Assembly (NCBI GenBank): GCA_002434915.1
Contig: DJLG01000041.1
Coordinates: 1-30,972 of the forward strand
DNA length: 30,972 nt
Source: Proteobacteria bacterium UBA6522
GTDB taxonomy: Bacteria; Pseudomonadota; Gammaproteobacteria; Steroidobacterales; Rariloculaceae
Direction of reading: 5' to 3'
The position numbers and the translations under genes were made by a program. This document shows positions 9,135 to 17,569 of the stretch, one piece after another. The notes under the pieces are model-generated. The model saw nothing but the letters and a program-made list of their open reading frames with translations. It did no database searches and was not told the origin of the DNA. Each line of letters begins with the position of its first letter. Positions within the stretch are counted from its first letter, which is position 1.

Positions 9135-9380
9135 TTAAGAGGCGTCATCTACTTTCAGTCCAGGAACTGGGTCATAACCAGATGCACTCCAAGGGTTACA
9201 CTTTGAAACACGCTTAATAGTAAGCCATCCGCCTTTTAAGGGTCCAAAACGTTTAATAGCCTCAATACAGTAAGCTGAACAAGTTGGAATATGGCGACAT
9301 GATTTACCTATCAATGGAGAAATAATCAGCTGATAAAGGCGAACGACACTTATCAGCATCATAGAGAAGATTTTTGACAC
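9135..9380 (-). CDS. yidD: Membrane protein insertion efficiency factor YidD
   Basis: YidD is a small membrane-associated protein that helps YidC and Sec insert inner-membrane proteins. The product is 81 aa. The diagnostic core is intact: VVRLYQLIISPLIGKSCRHIPTCSAYCIEAI (read in two pieces, residues about 12-43), then RFGPLKGGWLTIKRVSKCNPW with its conserved Cys, and GYDPVP. The N-terminus forms an amphipathic or hydrophobic helix. The start is GTG at 9380 with AGGAG 9 nt upstream; that AGGAG overlaps the cysS stop codon. yidD normally sits between rnpA and yidC in the rpmH cluster, so its place between cysS and a Trm112-like gene is unusual. Confidence 0.95.
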   Translation of the reverse strand: MSKIFSMMLISVVRLYQLIISPLIGKSCRHIPTCSAYCIEAIKRFGPLKGGWLTIKRVSKCNPWSASGYDPVPGLKVDDAS

Positions 9381-9392
9381 TATAAATAACTC

Positions 9393-10781
9393 CTAGCGAG
9401 TCCGCCGCCAGCGAGTCCCTGAAGCGCTATCTTCAATGATGACACCACTACTTCCCAGTTCATCTCTAATACGGTCTGCTTCACTATAATCTCCGGATTT
9501 ACGTGCAGACTCCCGACTCTTAATTAAAATATTGATCGCGTCCTCATCCAAAAGATCAGAAGACCGGGCCTTAATAAACCATGATTCAGGGTCCGCTTGT
9601 AAAAGCCCGAGCAACCATCCACCAGATCTCATTGCTTCCGCAAGCTCTTCGCGTTTTTTTTCATCCGTCTCACGGTTAATCTCTCTTGCTAGATGAAAAA
9701 TCTCAGCTAGAGCCTTGGGTGAGTTTAGGTCATCTTCTAGCGCCTCAACAACCTTCAGTGGAGGAGGAATATTAGGCTGATCTAGTTGGGCGCCAGTTAT
9801 GCCTGCCTCACGCAAAGCACCGTACATTCGATCAAGCTTTTGATGAGCATCTTCTAGTACCGCAGAGCTCCAGTCTAGAGGCTGACGATAGTGCGCCGTT
9901 AAAAGCCCTAAACGCACTACTTCACCCGGTGCCTGCATCAAAAGGTCTTTAACCAAAAGTACATTACCGAGTGACTTAGACATCTTTTCGCTTTCAATAT
10001 TTATGAGTCCGTTATGCACCCAATAACGGCAGTATGTTTCTCCTTCATGCGCACAGGTGCTCTGGGCGGTCTCATTCTCATGATGAGGAAACACTAAGTC
10101 TAATCCACCTCCATGGATATCAATTGTATTACCCAAGTGAGCCTCTACCATGGCAGAACACTCCACATGCCAACCAGGTCTGCCATATCCCCAGGAACTA
10201 TCCCAGCCTACACCATCTTTATGGGAGGGCTTCCAAAGCACGAAATCAGCTGGGTTTTTCTTATATGGGGCAATTTCAACTCGAGCCCCTGCGATTAGTT
10301 CTTCTTGGTCTCGGCCAGATAACATGCCGTATGAGCCAAAACTCGTAACTGAAAACAACACATGGCCCTCAGCAACATATGCATAGCCTGATTTTATCAG
10401 CCTCTCTATGAGTGAAATAATCTCTGGTATATGTTCTGTAACCTTTGGTTCAATATCTGGCGGCAAGACACCTAGCAAGGTCATATCATCATGATAGGCA
10501 TCAAGATAACGATTTGTTAACTCATTGATACCTATACCTTCGTCTTCAGCTGCAGCATTAATCTTGTCATCAACATCCGTTACATTACGAACGTAAACAA
10601 GTTGATATGTGCGACGTAGTAACCTAGCAAGAACGTCAAAAACCACTGGGGGTCTAGCATTACCAATATGGGCAAAGTTGTACACCGTTGGGCCACAAAC
10701 ATACATTGTCACCCGTTCAGGATTCTCTGGTTTGAACTGTTCACGTCGTCGTGTCAGCGTATTGTGGAGGATCAAAGCCAT
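9393..10781 (-). CDS. cysS: Cysteinyl-tRNA synthetase
   Basis: CysS, a class Ia enzyme, charges tRNA-Cys with cysteine. The product is 462 aa, standard length. The HIGH-type motif HIGN is at residues 38-41 and KMSKS at 266-270. Active-site zinc ligands are in place: C29 in MYVCGPTVY, C208 in WHVECSAM, H233 and E237 in FPHHENE. The motif FAHIGNARPPVVFDVLARLL is of the alphaproteobacterial/xanthomonad type rather than the enteric type (LCHIGHGRTFVAFDVV). It starts at ATG 10781 and heads the run to yidD, the Trm112-like gene and holA, separated from hisI by a 119-nt divergent gap. Confidence 0.97.
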   Translation of the reverse strand: MALILHNTLTRRREQFKPENPERVTMYVCGPTVYNFAHIGNARPPVVFDVLARLLRRTYQLVYVRNVTDVDDKINAAAEDEGIGINELTNRYLDAYHDDMTLLGVLPPDIEPKVTEHIPEIISLIERLIKSGYAYVAEGHVLFSVTSFGSYGMLSGRDQEELIAGARVEIAPYKKNPADFVLWKPSHKDGVGWDSSWGYGRPGWHVECSAMVEAHLGNTIDIHGGGLDLVFPHHENETAQSTCAHEGETYCRYWVHNGLINIESEKMSKSLGNVLLVKDLLMQAPGEVVRLGLLTAHYRQPLDWSSAVLEDAHQKLDRMYGALREAGITGAQLDQPNIPPPLKVVEALEDDLNSPKALAEIFHLAREINRETDEKKREELAEAMRSGGWLLGLLQADPESWFIKARSSDLLDEDAINILIKSRESARKSGDYSEADRIRDELGSSGVIIEDSASGTRWRRTR

Positions 10782-10862
10782 TTAGATACAAATATTGTCT
10801 GATTTTTGCCTACAGATGGCTATGATACCTCTACTAAAGGCTAGCTCATGCTATATGTGGCC

Positions 10863-10868
10863 TATAAT
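10863..10868 (+). promoter_or_regulatory. Candidate -10 box upstream of hisI
   Basis: A perfect TATAAT lies about 33 nt before the hisI ATG in the cysS/hisI divergent gap. I see no good -35 at the normal spacing (the hexamer there reads GCTAGC) and no extended TGn element. It is a plausible but weak promoter call in an AT-rich gap. Confidence 0.3.
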
Positions 10869-10900
10869 TATCAATTAATAATTTTTGGGGACAGTATCTG

Positions 10901-11371
10901 ATGACAAAGGTATTCAGTTCAAGATTGAGCGTTGAACAAGTAGAAGAAGGTATTCAGCTTGCGCCTAAATTTGACCATGACGGGCTTATCCCAGCAGTAA
11001 CTACTGATTATGAGTCGGGCGAATTACTTATGCAGGGATACATGGATGCTGAGGCGCTTAAACTGACTATTGAAACTGGCGAGGCGCACTACTTTAGCAG
11101 GAGTCGCGGTGTACTTTGGCATAAGGGAAGCACTAGTGGTCTTATACAAAAAGTGTGTGAACTCATGATAGATGACGATCAAGATTGCGTTTGGCTTAAG
11201 GTAAATGTAAACGGTGGTGCGAGCTGTCACGTTGGCTACCGGTCCTGCTTCTACCGGCGTATTCCATTAGGAATACCAAAACAGCCAATTCAACTTGAAT
11301 TCACAGAAACCGAAAAAATATTTGATCCAGAAATCGTATATGGTGATACGCCGAATCCCACTAAATTATAA
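10901..11371 (+). CDS. hisI: Phosphoribosyl-AMP cyclohydrolase, stand-alone HisI
   Basis: HisI opens the adenine ring of phosphoribosyl-AMP in histidine synthesis. The protein is 156 aa with no HisE domain, unlike the fused HisIE of enterics. The core is clear: LLMQGYMDAEAL (residues 42-53), GEAHYFSRSRGVLWHKGSTSG (about 60-80), the Mg-binding Asp cluster DDDQD (91-95) and GASCHVGYRSCFYR with C109 and C116. In many family members a Cys sits inside the Asp cluster (DCDxD); here that position is Asp and a Cys follows directly (C96), a variant I associate with the alphaproteobacterial long form. A GGGG run lies 10-13 nt before the ATG. It is alone on this strand, away from other his genes, and converges on the next gene with an 8-nt gap. 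Confidence 0.93.
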   Translation: MTKVFSSRLSVEQVEEGIQLAPKFDHDGLIPAVTTDYESGELLMQGYMDAEALKLTIETGEAHYFSRSRGVLWHKGSTSGLIQKVCELMIDDDQDCVWLKVNVNGGASCHVGYRSCFYRRIPLGIPKQPIQLEFTETEKIFDPEIVYGDTPNPTKL

Positions 11372-11379
11372 AATTCAAC

Positions 11380-11874
11380 CTAAGCAGAGTCTCGTAAGTG
11401 CCAAGTCGGCCTTTCTTTAGTATCAATGATGTTCATCGTCAGAAGCCACTGCTGGGCACTACGTCCATCTCCATTAAACCATTTGTTCGCATCCCCTTCG
11501 CGAAATGTATAACCCCACTCGTCCATATCATTAATAAGTTTTTTTCTTCCAAGCCCTGGCAGATAATCCGCTAGAATTATTTGTAGAAAACACACTGCAT
11601 TTTCTTCCTCAGCGCTACCACCAGCATTTCTCCAAAGATTTAAGCGTCTATTTTCTGACATGCATACATAATGCGCAGTTTCATGAAGTAAAGAATGAGA
11701 TGGGGTATCAGGTCGAACGAATATACACTTTCCTGCAAGGCCTGCTTCTGGTTCTCCCCAGTAGGACGCAGGGATGCTGGCTCCGGCATCAACTTCGATT
11801 AATTCTAAGCCATAAGCGTCAAGAAGTTTATGCACACTCAGCAAGTCCAACATTTGTAGTTCAGAGCAACTCAT
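11380..11874 (-). CDS. Putative small zinc metallopeptidase (HETAH motif), family not recognised
   Basis: The 164-aa protein has no signal peptide or membrane segment. It carries a gluzincin-like HExxH motif, H64-E-T-A-H68, inside SLLHETAHYVCMS, the usual hydrophobic helix context. A likely third zinc ligand is one of the acidic residues at 89-91 in GSAEEENAVCFLQIILADYLP, about 21 residues later on a helix, as in many gluzincins including ImmA/IrrE-like proteins. Overall similarity to a named family was not recognised. It starts at ATG 11874, 31 nt after the lptE stop, so it is probably co-transcribed with lptE; no Shine-Dalgarno site is visible. It could be a cytoplasmic peptidase or a non-catalytic relative. 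The motif is seen; the function is inferred. Confidence 0.65.
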   Translation of the reverse strand: MSCSELQMLDLLSVHKLLDAYGLELIEVDAGASIPASYWGEPEAGLAGKCIFVRPDTPSHSLLHETAHYVCMSENRRLNLWRNAGGSAEEENAVCFLQIILADYLPGLGRKKLINDMDEWGYTFREGDANKWFNGDGRSAQQWLLTMNIIDTKERPTWHLRDSA

Positions 11875-11905
11875 GGAATTATCGTAAAACTACTAGACCT
11901 AGAAA

Positions 11906-12457
11906 TCAGCTTGGTGTCATTGGCGCAACAGACCTCTCAACCTCTATCAAGCGCAAAACTTGTCGGGCTAAATCTTGCGCCAGCGATTCCCGTAAAATTT
12001 GTTCCTCTGCGCCCATACCTAAAACTTGCATTGCATCATATGTGTAACTTCGGGTAACAATAATCGTTTCATTTTCAATGAGGCTTGAACCCTCTAATTC
12101 AAGTGAAAAGGTTATTACATAGAAAACCTCATACTCACGCGGTGTATTTCTTGCGGAAACAGATAATATCCGTTGACCACTTGAATCCTCAAGAATTCGC
12201 AGTACAGCCCCTGCTTCTTGCCGTGACTGCACTACCTCAGCACCACGGCCCCTAAGAGCATCTCTTAAGCTATCGTAAAGCTCAGTGTAAGGTTTAGATG
12301 TATCAATGTAGGTTTTAGCAATAGAAATAGGTAGGGCACGAGACCCTTCTAACTGAAACCCACAACCACCCACAATCAAAGTTGTAAGGCTGAGCACTAG
12401 CAAATGGGGCCATATGACCCGGTTGTTGTGCTTACGAAGTAAACTTAAGGCTTTCAT
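11906..12457 (-). CDS. lptE: LPS-assembly lipoprotein LptE
   Basis: LptE (RlpB) is the outer-membrane lipoprotein plug of the LptD channel, which places lipopolysaccharide in the outer leaflet. From ATG at 12457 the protein is 183 aa, near E. coli LptE (193). It has a lipoprotein signal: a basic N-terminus, a hydrophobic stretch and the lipobox VGGC with the lipidated Cys at residue 32, followed by GFQLEG, typical of LptE (GCGFHLRG in E. coli). The remainder (TLRDALRGRG-type helix, beta-strands with VLRILEDSSGQRILSVSA, then RSYTYDAMQVLGM and a C-terminal helix) fits the fold. A longer TTG start at 12484 would add nine residues ahead of the signal and is less likely. leuS normally lies upstream on the same strand; here a leuS lies divergently. 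Confidence 0.9.
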   Translation of the reverse strand: MKALSLLRKHNNRVIWPHLLVLSLTTLIVGGCGFQLEGSRALPISIAKTYIDTSKPYTELYDSLRDALRGRGAEVVQSRQEAGAVLRILEDSSGQRILSVSARNTPREYEVFYVITFSLELEGSSLIENETIIVTRSYTYDAMQVLGMGAEEQILRESLAQDLARQVLRLIEVERSVAPMTPS

Positions 12458-12565
12458 ACAGCTTGATTCTAACTGAGTTTGCAAAGATCATCCGACATCA
12501 TAGATGTTGATCTAACCAAACCGACAACAAAAAACAGTTTAATTCCTCTGGAGAGGACTTTTAGC

Positions 12566-15181
12566 ATGGCAGTGTATCCATTCATAAAAATCGAGGCTAA
12601 GTGGCAAAATTACTGGGAAGAGAACAAGACCTTTCATATACCAGATAATTTTGATAGAACACTTCCAAAATTCTATGTTCTAGACATGTTTCCGTATCCC
12701 AGTGGCGATGGCCTTCATGTGGGTCACCCCGAAGGCTATACGGCATCCGACATCATAGCGCGTTATAAACGTATGTGTGGATACAACGTGCTCCACCCTA
12801 TCGGCTGGGATGCGTTTGGTTTGCCTGCTGAAGAATATGCGCGCAGGACAGGCACACATCCAAGCATCACTACACAACAAAATATCAATCGATTTCGCGA
12901 ACAACTTAAAAGTTTAGGTTTCTCTTATGATTGGAGTCGAGAAATTAACACGACCGACCCTGCCTATTACAAATGGACTCAGTGGATATTTAAAAAACTT
13001 TTTGAACGAGGCCTAGCCTACCAAGAAGAAAAGCCTGTCTGGTGGTGCCCAGAACTTGGTACGACGCTTGCGAATGAGGAAGTTATTGATGGGAAATCGG
13101 AAGTAGGCGGGCATCCATGCGAACGGCGTCCCCTAAAACAGTGGGTACTACGCATTACTGAGTATGCTGACGAGCTTCTCCGTGGCCTCAATAACCTTGA
13201 TTGGCCACATAGCACTAAAGAAATGCAGCGTAACTGGATTGGTCGTAGCGAAGGTGCAGAAATTGAGTTTCAACTCAGCACTACAAACAAAAAAATCCAG
13301 GTTTTTACTACTAGGCCTGACACGCTGTTTGGTGCCACTTATATGGTGCTTGCTCCAGAACATCCACTCGTAGAGTTAATAACTACAAAAAGCCAAAAAA
13401 AACAGGTGGAATCTTATCGTTTGAATGCTACTCGTAAAAGCGAGTTAGAACGTACAGATCTTCAGAAAGAAAAAACGGGTATTTTCACTGGAGCCTTCGC
13501 AATCAACCCTACGAATAATAAAGAAATTCCAGTCTGGGTGGCTGACTATGTGCTCGCTGGTTATGGCACTGGCGCAATAATGGCTGTGCCTGGAGAAGAT
13601 CAGAGAGATTGGGAATTTGCTAAAACCTACTCTCTGCCAATCATTCGCACAGTAGAACCTCCATCTGACTTTGACGGTGAGGCATATACAGGCGATGGGC
13701 CTGCCATTAATAGTGAGTTCTTAAATGGTCTAGATATACAAATAGCAAAAACCAAAATGATTGATTGGCTGGAAGAACATGGGCATGGTATTCGTAAAAT
13801 TAACTATAAGCTCCGAGATTGGCTTTTCTCTCGCCAACGCTATTGGGGAGAACCTTTTCCTATCATTTTTTCTGATGGAAAAACAAAAACGTTAGCAGAT
13901 GAAAGTTTACCGGTTCTTCTTCCTGAAATAGAAGATTTTGCACCAAGCGGTAAAGCGGAAGGACCCCTCTCAACAGCCGTTGACTGGTTGGAAATAACTG
14001 ATCCTGATACAGGCAAACCTGCGCTGAGAGAAACTAATACTATGCCTCAATGGGCTGGTTCATGCTGGTACTACCTGAGGTTCCTCGATCCAAAAAATAA
14101 TACTGAACTTGTAGCCAAGGAATTTGAAAATTACTGGATGCCAGTAGATATTTATGTGGGCGGATCGGAGCATGCAGTCCTTCATCTTTTATATGCGCGT
14201 TTTTGGCATAAAGTGCTATTTGATGCCGGTATCATAAGCACATCTGAGCCTTTTAAAAAACTTGTTCACCAAGGAATGATCTTAGGAGAACTTGAGTATG
14301 CAAAATTTGAAGGTGAGGATAACGTTCCAATCTCAGCTGATTTCATAAGCTCTAACAAAGATAGTCGTACCGGCTCTGAGGTCAAACGTGTAGTGATCAG
14401 CGCAGATGATGTGAAAAAAGACGGTGAGCACTTTGTACTAGCGAATGATGCAAGTATTAAGGTAGAAGCTCGTGCCCACAAGATGAGCAAGAGCCGAGGT
14501 AATGTAGTAAACCCTGATGAGGTGATTAATTCATATGGAGCCGATGCTTTTCGGTTATATGAAATGTTTATGGGTCCTCTGGAACAGGTAAAACCCTGGA
14601 GCACGCGCGGCGTCGAAGGTACCTATCGATTCCTAAACCGAGTATGGAGACTAATGGTAGGTGTCGAAAACGGTGCTCAGTTAAGTAAAGCTGTTTGTGA
14701 TAAAACTCCAACACCAGAACAATTGAAAGTTTTACATCAAACCATTTTAAAAGTGACAAATGACATTCAGGAATTAAGATTTAATACCGCAATTTCTGCG
14801 TTAATGGAATTTATTAATACTGCTAATAAATGGGATGTACTACCACGAGAAATTGTAAATGATTTTGTGTTGTTACTTTCCCCTCTTGCACCACATATAG
14901 CAGAAGAGCTTTGGGAGCGTCTTGGTAATACTGAAACAATTGCCTATATGAAATGGCCAGAATTTGATGAGAAATATTTAAAAAGTGATACTGCTGAAGT
15001 AAGTGTTCAAGTTAATGGAAAGATGCGTAGTCGTGTATCTGTTCCTAGTGATGCCACCGAAGCAGAAGCGTTAGCTATTGCCAAAAATGATGAAAATGTA
15101 GCAAGACATATTGCTAATAAAAAACTAGCACGATCAATTTATGTTTCAGGCCGAATTATAAATTTCGTAACTAGAAATTGA
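12566..15181 (+). CDS. leuS: Leucyl-tRNA synthetase, non-gammaproteobacterial type
   Basis: LeuS charges tRNA-Leu and edits mischarged amino acids. From ATG at 12566, which has GGAGAGG 8-9 nt upstream, the protein is 871 aa; an earlier in-frame start at 12479 adds 29 residues unlike the family. HIGH is HVGH (51-54) and KMSKS is at 639-643; the CP1 editing domain lies between. Motifs such as YPSGDGLHVGHPEGYTA, ARRTGTHPSITTQQNI and SYDWSREINTTDPAYYKWTQ match the type I recall from Planctomycetes, Verrucomicrobia, spirochaetes and Bacteroidetes, not the E. coli form (PSGRLHMGHVRNYT). It also has a roughly 40-residue insert just before KMSKS (about 598-638) found in that type. It is inverted relative to flanking lptE and lnt and overlaps the lnt 3' end by 43 nt. 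Horizontal replacement is an inference. Confidence 0.95.
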   Translation: MAVYPFIKIEAKWQNYWEENKTFHIPDNFDRTLPKFYVLDMFPYPSGDGLHVGHPEGYTASDIIARYKRMCGYNVLHPIGWDAFGLPAEEYARRTGTHPSITTQQNINRFREQLKSLGFSYDWSREINTTDPAYYKWTQWIFKKLFERGLAYQEEKPVWWCPELGTTLANEEVIDGKSEVGGHPCERRPLKQWVLRITEYADELLRGLNNLDWPHSTKEMQRNWIGRSEGAEIEFQLSTTNKKIQVFTTRPDTLFGATYMVLAPEHPLVELITTKSQKKQVESYRLNATRKSELERTDLQKEKTGIFTGAFAINPTNNKEIPVWVADYVLAGYGTGAIMAVPGEDQRDWEFAKTYSLPIIRTVEPPSDFDGEAYTGDGPAINSEFLNGLDIQIAKTKMIDWLEEHGHGIRKINYKLRDWLFSRQRYWGEPFPIIFSDGKTKTLADESLPVLLPEIEDFAPSGKAEGPLSTAVDWLEITDPDTGKPALRETNTMPQWAGSCWYYLRFLDPKNNTELVAKEFENYWMPVDIYVGGSEHAVLHLLYARFWHKVLFDAGIISTSEPFKKLVHQGMILGELEYAKFEGEDNVPISADFISSNKDSRTGSEVKRVVISADDVKKDGEHFVLANDASIKVEARAHKMSKSRGNVVNPDEVINSYGADAFRLYEMFMGPLEQVKPWSTRGVEGTYRFLNRVWRLMVGVENGAQLSKAVCDKTPTPEQLKVLHQTILKVTNDIQELRFNTAISALMEFINTANKWDVLPREIVNDFVLLLSPLAPHIAEELWERLGNTETIAYMKWPEFDEKYLKSDTAEVSVQVNGKMRSRVSVPSDATEAEALAIAKNDENVARHIANKKLARSIYVSGRIINFVTRN

Positions 15182-16638
15182 GTAAATAGCACCATCAGCA
15201 CACTGATAACAACAAGATAATTCCCCCATAGTACATAGGGCGTTTTCCCCGTGTATCCCTGAATTGCCGTGTTTAATACATTTGGTTCAAACTGTGGCAA
15301 ATTTGCCACAATTCGTCCTCGAGGATCAATAACACCTGATATGCCTGTATTTGCAGCCCGCAGGGTATAGCGAGAAACCTCAGCGGATCTCATCCGAGCT
15401 ATCTGTAAGTGCTGATGAGGCGCTATCGTATTCCCAAACCATGCATCATTACTTACGTTAACTATTAATGATGCATCAGGAAAATAGTGGAGTTGTTCTG
15501 CACCAAACAAATCTTCATAACAGATGGTAACAGCAGCTTTTTCTCCCGCAATCTCAAGTGGCAGCTGGTTTGGCTCGCCTGCTACTATATCGGTATAAGG
15601 TAAGTTCATTAGACGCAACCATCGTCTCATAAAGCTCGGAACTGGAAATACTTCTCCATAGGGAACTAGATGGCGTTTATTATAAAAACGAGGGTCCTCA
15701 CCAAGAACTACTAAAGAGTTTTGGAGAGATCCACCCTCTGGACTGTCCCTCAGGATTCCAAGCGCTACTGTGCCACCAAGTTCTGAGGCCCTATCGTGCA
15801 CTCCCTCAAGAAAGCCTTCGACTGTATTGTAGAGCGCGGGAATTGCGGCTTCTGGCCAAAGTATCAAACGACTTCCAGCGCTATCTTCAGTCAACCGCTG
15901 GTAGAGTTCTAGAGATGGTTCGAACTGCTCTGGCCGCCACTTTAAATCCTGAGGCACTGCTCCCTGTACAAGAGATACCGTAAGAAGTCTGCCAGTAGGG
16001 TCTCCCCATGAAAACTTGCTTAAAAGAAGGCCAATAGCCCAAAGTATTCCCAGACAAGACGCTACAACCATTCTCTTTCTAGAAGCATAAGTAGCTACAC
16101 ACACAATGAATCCAGCAGTCAGCAAAACCATCCATGATATGAGATAAACTCCACCGATCGGAGCAAACCCGATAAGCCAAGAATCCGTTTGGCTATATCC
16201 TGCAGATAGCCATCCAAAACCACTCAAAAACCATCCACGTAGCCATTCCACCAATACCCAAACAGCTGGAAAAACGCCTATCCATGCACAAGGACCATCA
16301 TTAGGAAACCAGTAAGCTGCAATCCATCCTGTTAGAGCGATGTAAGATGCAAGAATCATAACTAATGCTAAAGTCAGTACAGCGGCAGCAAAAGGATGTA
16401 ATTGACCAAAATCATGGATGCTTACATATACCCAGTGGATACCTGAAAAAAAACTAGCGCAACCAAAAGAGAATCCACACCAAAAAGTCCGTGATGGCGA
16501 AAGTGAGCTCCAACTATAGAAAAGGACTGCATAACACAGCGGAGCAATCCAAAAAAAATCAAACGGTGAGTAAGCTAGCGGCAGGAATGATCCAGCCAAA
16601 AATGATACTAGGAGTTTATATTTATATCTAAGGCGCAC
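15139..16638 (-). CDS. lnt: Apolipoprotein N-acyltransferase
   Basis: Lnt adds the third acyl chain to lipoproteins in the inner membrane, using phospholipid as donor. The 499-aa length is close to E. coli Lnt (512). The N-terminal half has several membrane helices (about residues 10-205), then a periplasmic nitrilase-type domain with the catalytic triad E263 (LILWPEAAIP), K321 (YNKRHLVPYGE) and C373 (VTICYEDLFG). The last helix starts near YVLWGNYLVVIS. The start is GTG at 16638, 20 nt after the corC stop. The final 13 residues are encoded in antisense to the end of leuS. Lnt acts on exported lipoproteins such as LptE, encoded nearby. Confidence 0.96.
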   Translation of the reverse strand: MRLRYKYKLLVSFLAGSFLPLAYSPFDFFWIAPLCYAVLFYSWSSLSPSRTFWCGFSFGCASFFSGIHWVYVSIHDFGQLHPFAAAVLTLALVMILASYIALTGWIAAYWFPNDGPCAWIGVFPAVWVLVEWLRGWFLSGFGWLSAGYSQTDSWLIGFAPIGGVYLISWMVLLTAGFIVCVATYASRKRMVVASCLGILWAIGLLLSKFSWGDPTGRLLTVSLVQGAVPQDLKWRPEQFEPSLELYQRLTEDSAGSRLILWPEAAIPALYNTVEGFLEGVHDRASELGGTVALGILRDSPEGGSLQNSLVVLGEDPRFYNKRHLVPYGEVFPVPSFMRRWLRLMNLPYTDIVAGEPNQLPLEIAGEKAAVTICYEDLFGAEQLHYFPDASLIVNVSNDAWFGNTIAPHQHLQIARMRSAEVSRYTLRAANTGISGVIDPRGRIVANLPQFEPNVLNTAIQGYTGKTPYVLWGNYLVVISVLMVLFTQFLVTKFIIRPET

Positions 16639-16658
16639 GCCGAATGAAAGGTTAGTAT

Positions 16659-17525
16659 CTAATCAGTATCTGCACTAGAAACTCTGCTAACTTCAAGGGA
16701 GTGAATCCGGCGGCGATCCGCTCGCAACACACGAAACCGGAAACCAGAAAAATCTAATACTTCCCCGCGTCTAGGTAGTCGACCTAATTCATGCATGATA
16801 AGCCCGCCCAGAGTGTCGTACTCATCATCTAAAAATTCAACCTTAAAATACTCATTAAATTCTTCAATTTTTGTCAGAGTAAGCACCAAAAATCGGCCAT
16901 CCCCCTGATCGTTGATATATTCAGCCTCCTCTGCATCATGCTCGTCATCAATATCTCCAACTATTTGCTCAAGCACATCTTCAATCGTAGCAAGACCTGC
17001 TACACCTGCATACTCATCCACCACAATTGCCATGTGATTATGGCTTTCCCTAAACTGAGTGAGTAATGCATTTAGACGCTTACTCTCTGGTATAAACACT
17101 GCAGGTCGAAGCAATTCTTTTACGTCAAACGTCTTGCTTGATTCACTTTCAACCAAATGTCGTAAAAGATCTTTGGCTAAAAGTATACCTACAACTTCAT
17201 CACGGCCATCTCCGATTACAGGAAACCTAGAATGACCCGACTCAATAATTATGTCCCGTAACTTTGCAAGAGAGTCATCTAGGTCCAATACCACCATGTG
17301 TGAACGTGGAACCATAATGTCACGAACCTGAGTCTCGGATACATTCAAAACTCCTTGGAGCATGGCATGCTCTTCCGCAGCTAGTAGATTATTACGACGG
17401 GCGTCTGTTAGGTACGCAACTACATCTCCTCGCACAGGAACTTCTTCACTGCCTCTACGAAATAGGCGTGACCACCAACCGGACTTTCCGGAATTATCGC
17501 TACTGGGAGGTAAATCTTCGGACAT
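16659..17525 (-). CDS. corC: CorC/YbeX CBS-domain protein
   Basis: The 288-aa protein is YbeX, annotated as magnesium/cobalt efflux protein CorC and recently linked to ribosome metabolism in E. coli. A linker region precedes two CBS domains (about residues 70-190), seen in VRDIMVPRSHMVVLDLDDSL, SRFPVIGDGRDEVVGILLAKDLL and VDEYAGVAGLATIEDVLEQIVGDIDDEHD (read in shorter parts). A CorC/HlyC transporter-associated domain ends the protein (LGGLIMHELGRLPRRGEVLDF). No membrane helices are present, so it is the cytoplasmic form. It starts at ATG 17525, 44 nt after ybeY and 20 nt before lnt, in the conserved order miaB-phoH-ybeY-corC-lnt. Confidence 0.95.
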   Translation of the reverse strand: MSEDLPPSSDNSGKSGWWSRLFRRGSEEVPVRGDVVAYLTDARRNNLLAAEEHAMLQGVLNVSETQVRDIMVPRSHMVVLDLDDSLAKLRDIIIESGHSRFPVIGDGRDEVVGILLAKDLLRHLVESESSKTFDVKELLRPAVFIPESKRLNALLTQFRESHNHMAIVVDEYAGVAGLATIEDVLEQIVGDIDDEHDAEEAEYINDQGDGRFLVLTLTKIEEFNEYFKVEFLDDEYDTLGGLIMHELGRLPRRGEVLDFSGFRFRVLRADRRRIHSLEVSRVSSADTD

Positions 17526-17569
17526 CGGTAACGCCTATCTTGCAATCCTCTAACACACCTTGCAAGGTA

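Noticed and set aside
10034..10386. Three overlapping plus-strand frames within cysS
   Set aside because: All are antisense to conserved CysS codons and show no domain or ribosome site.
13018..13363. Minus-strand frames inside leuS
   Set aside because: They are antisense shadows of the LeuS editing region, with no support of their own.
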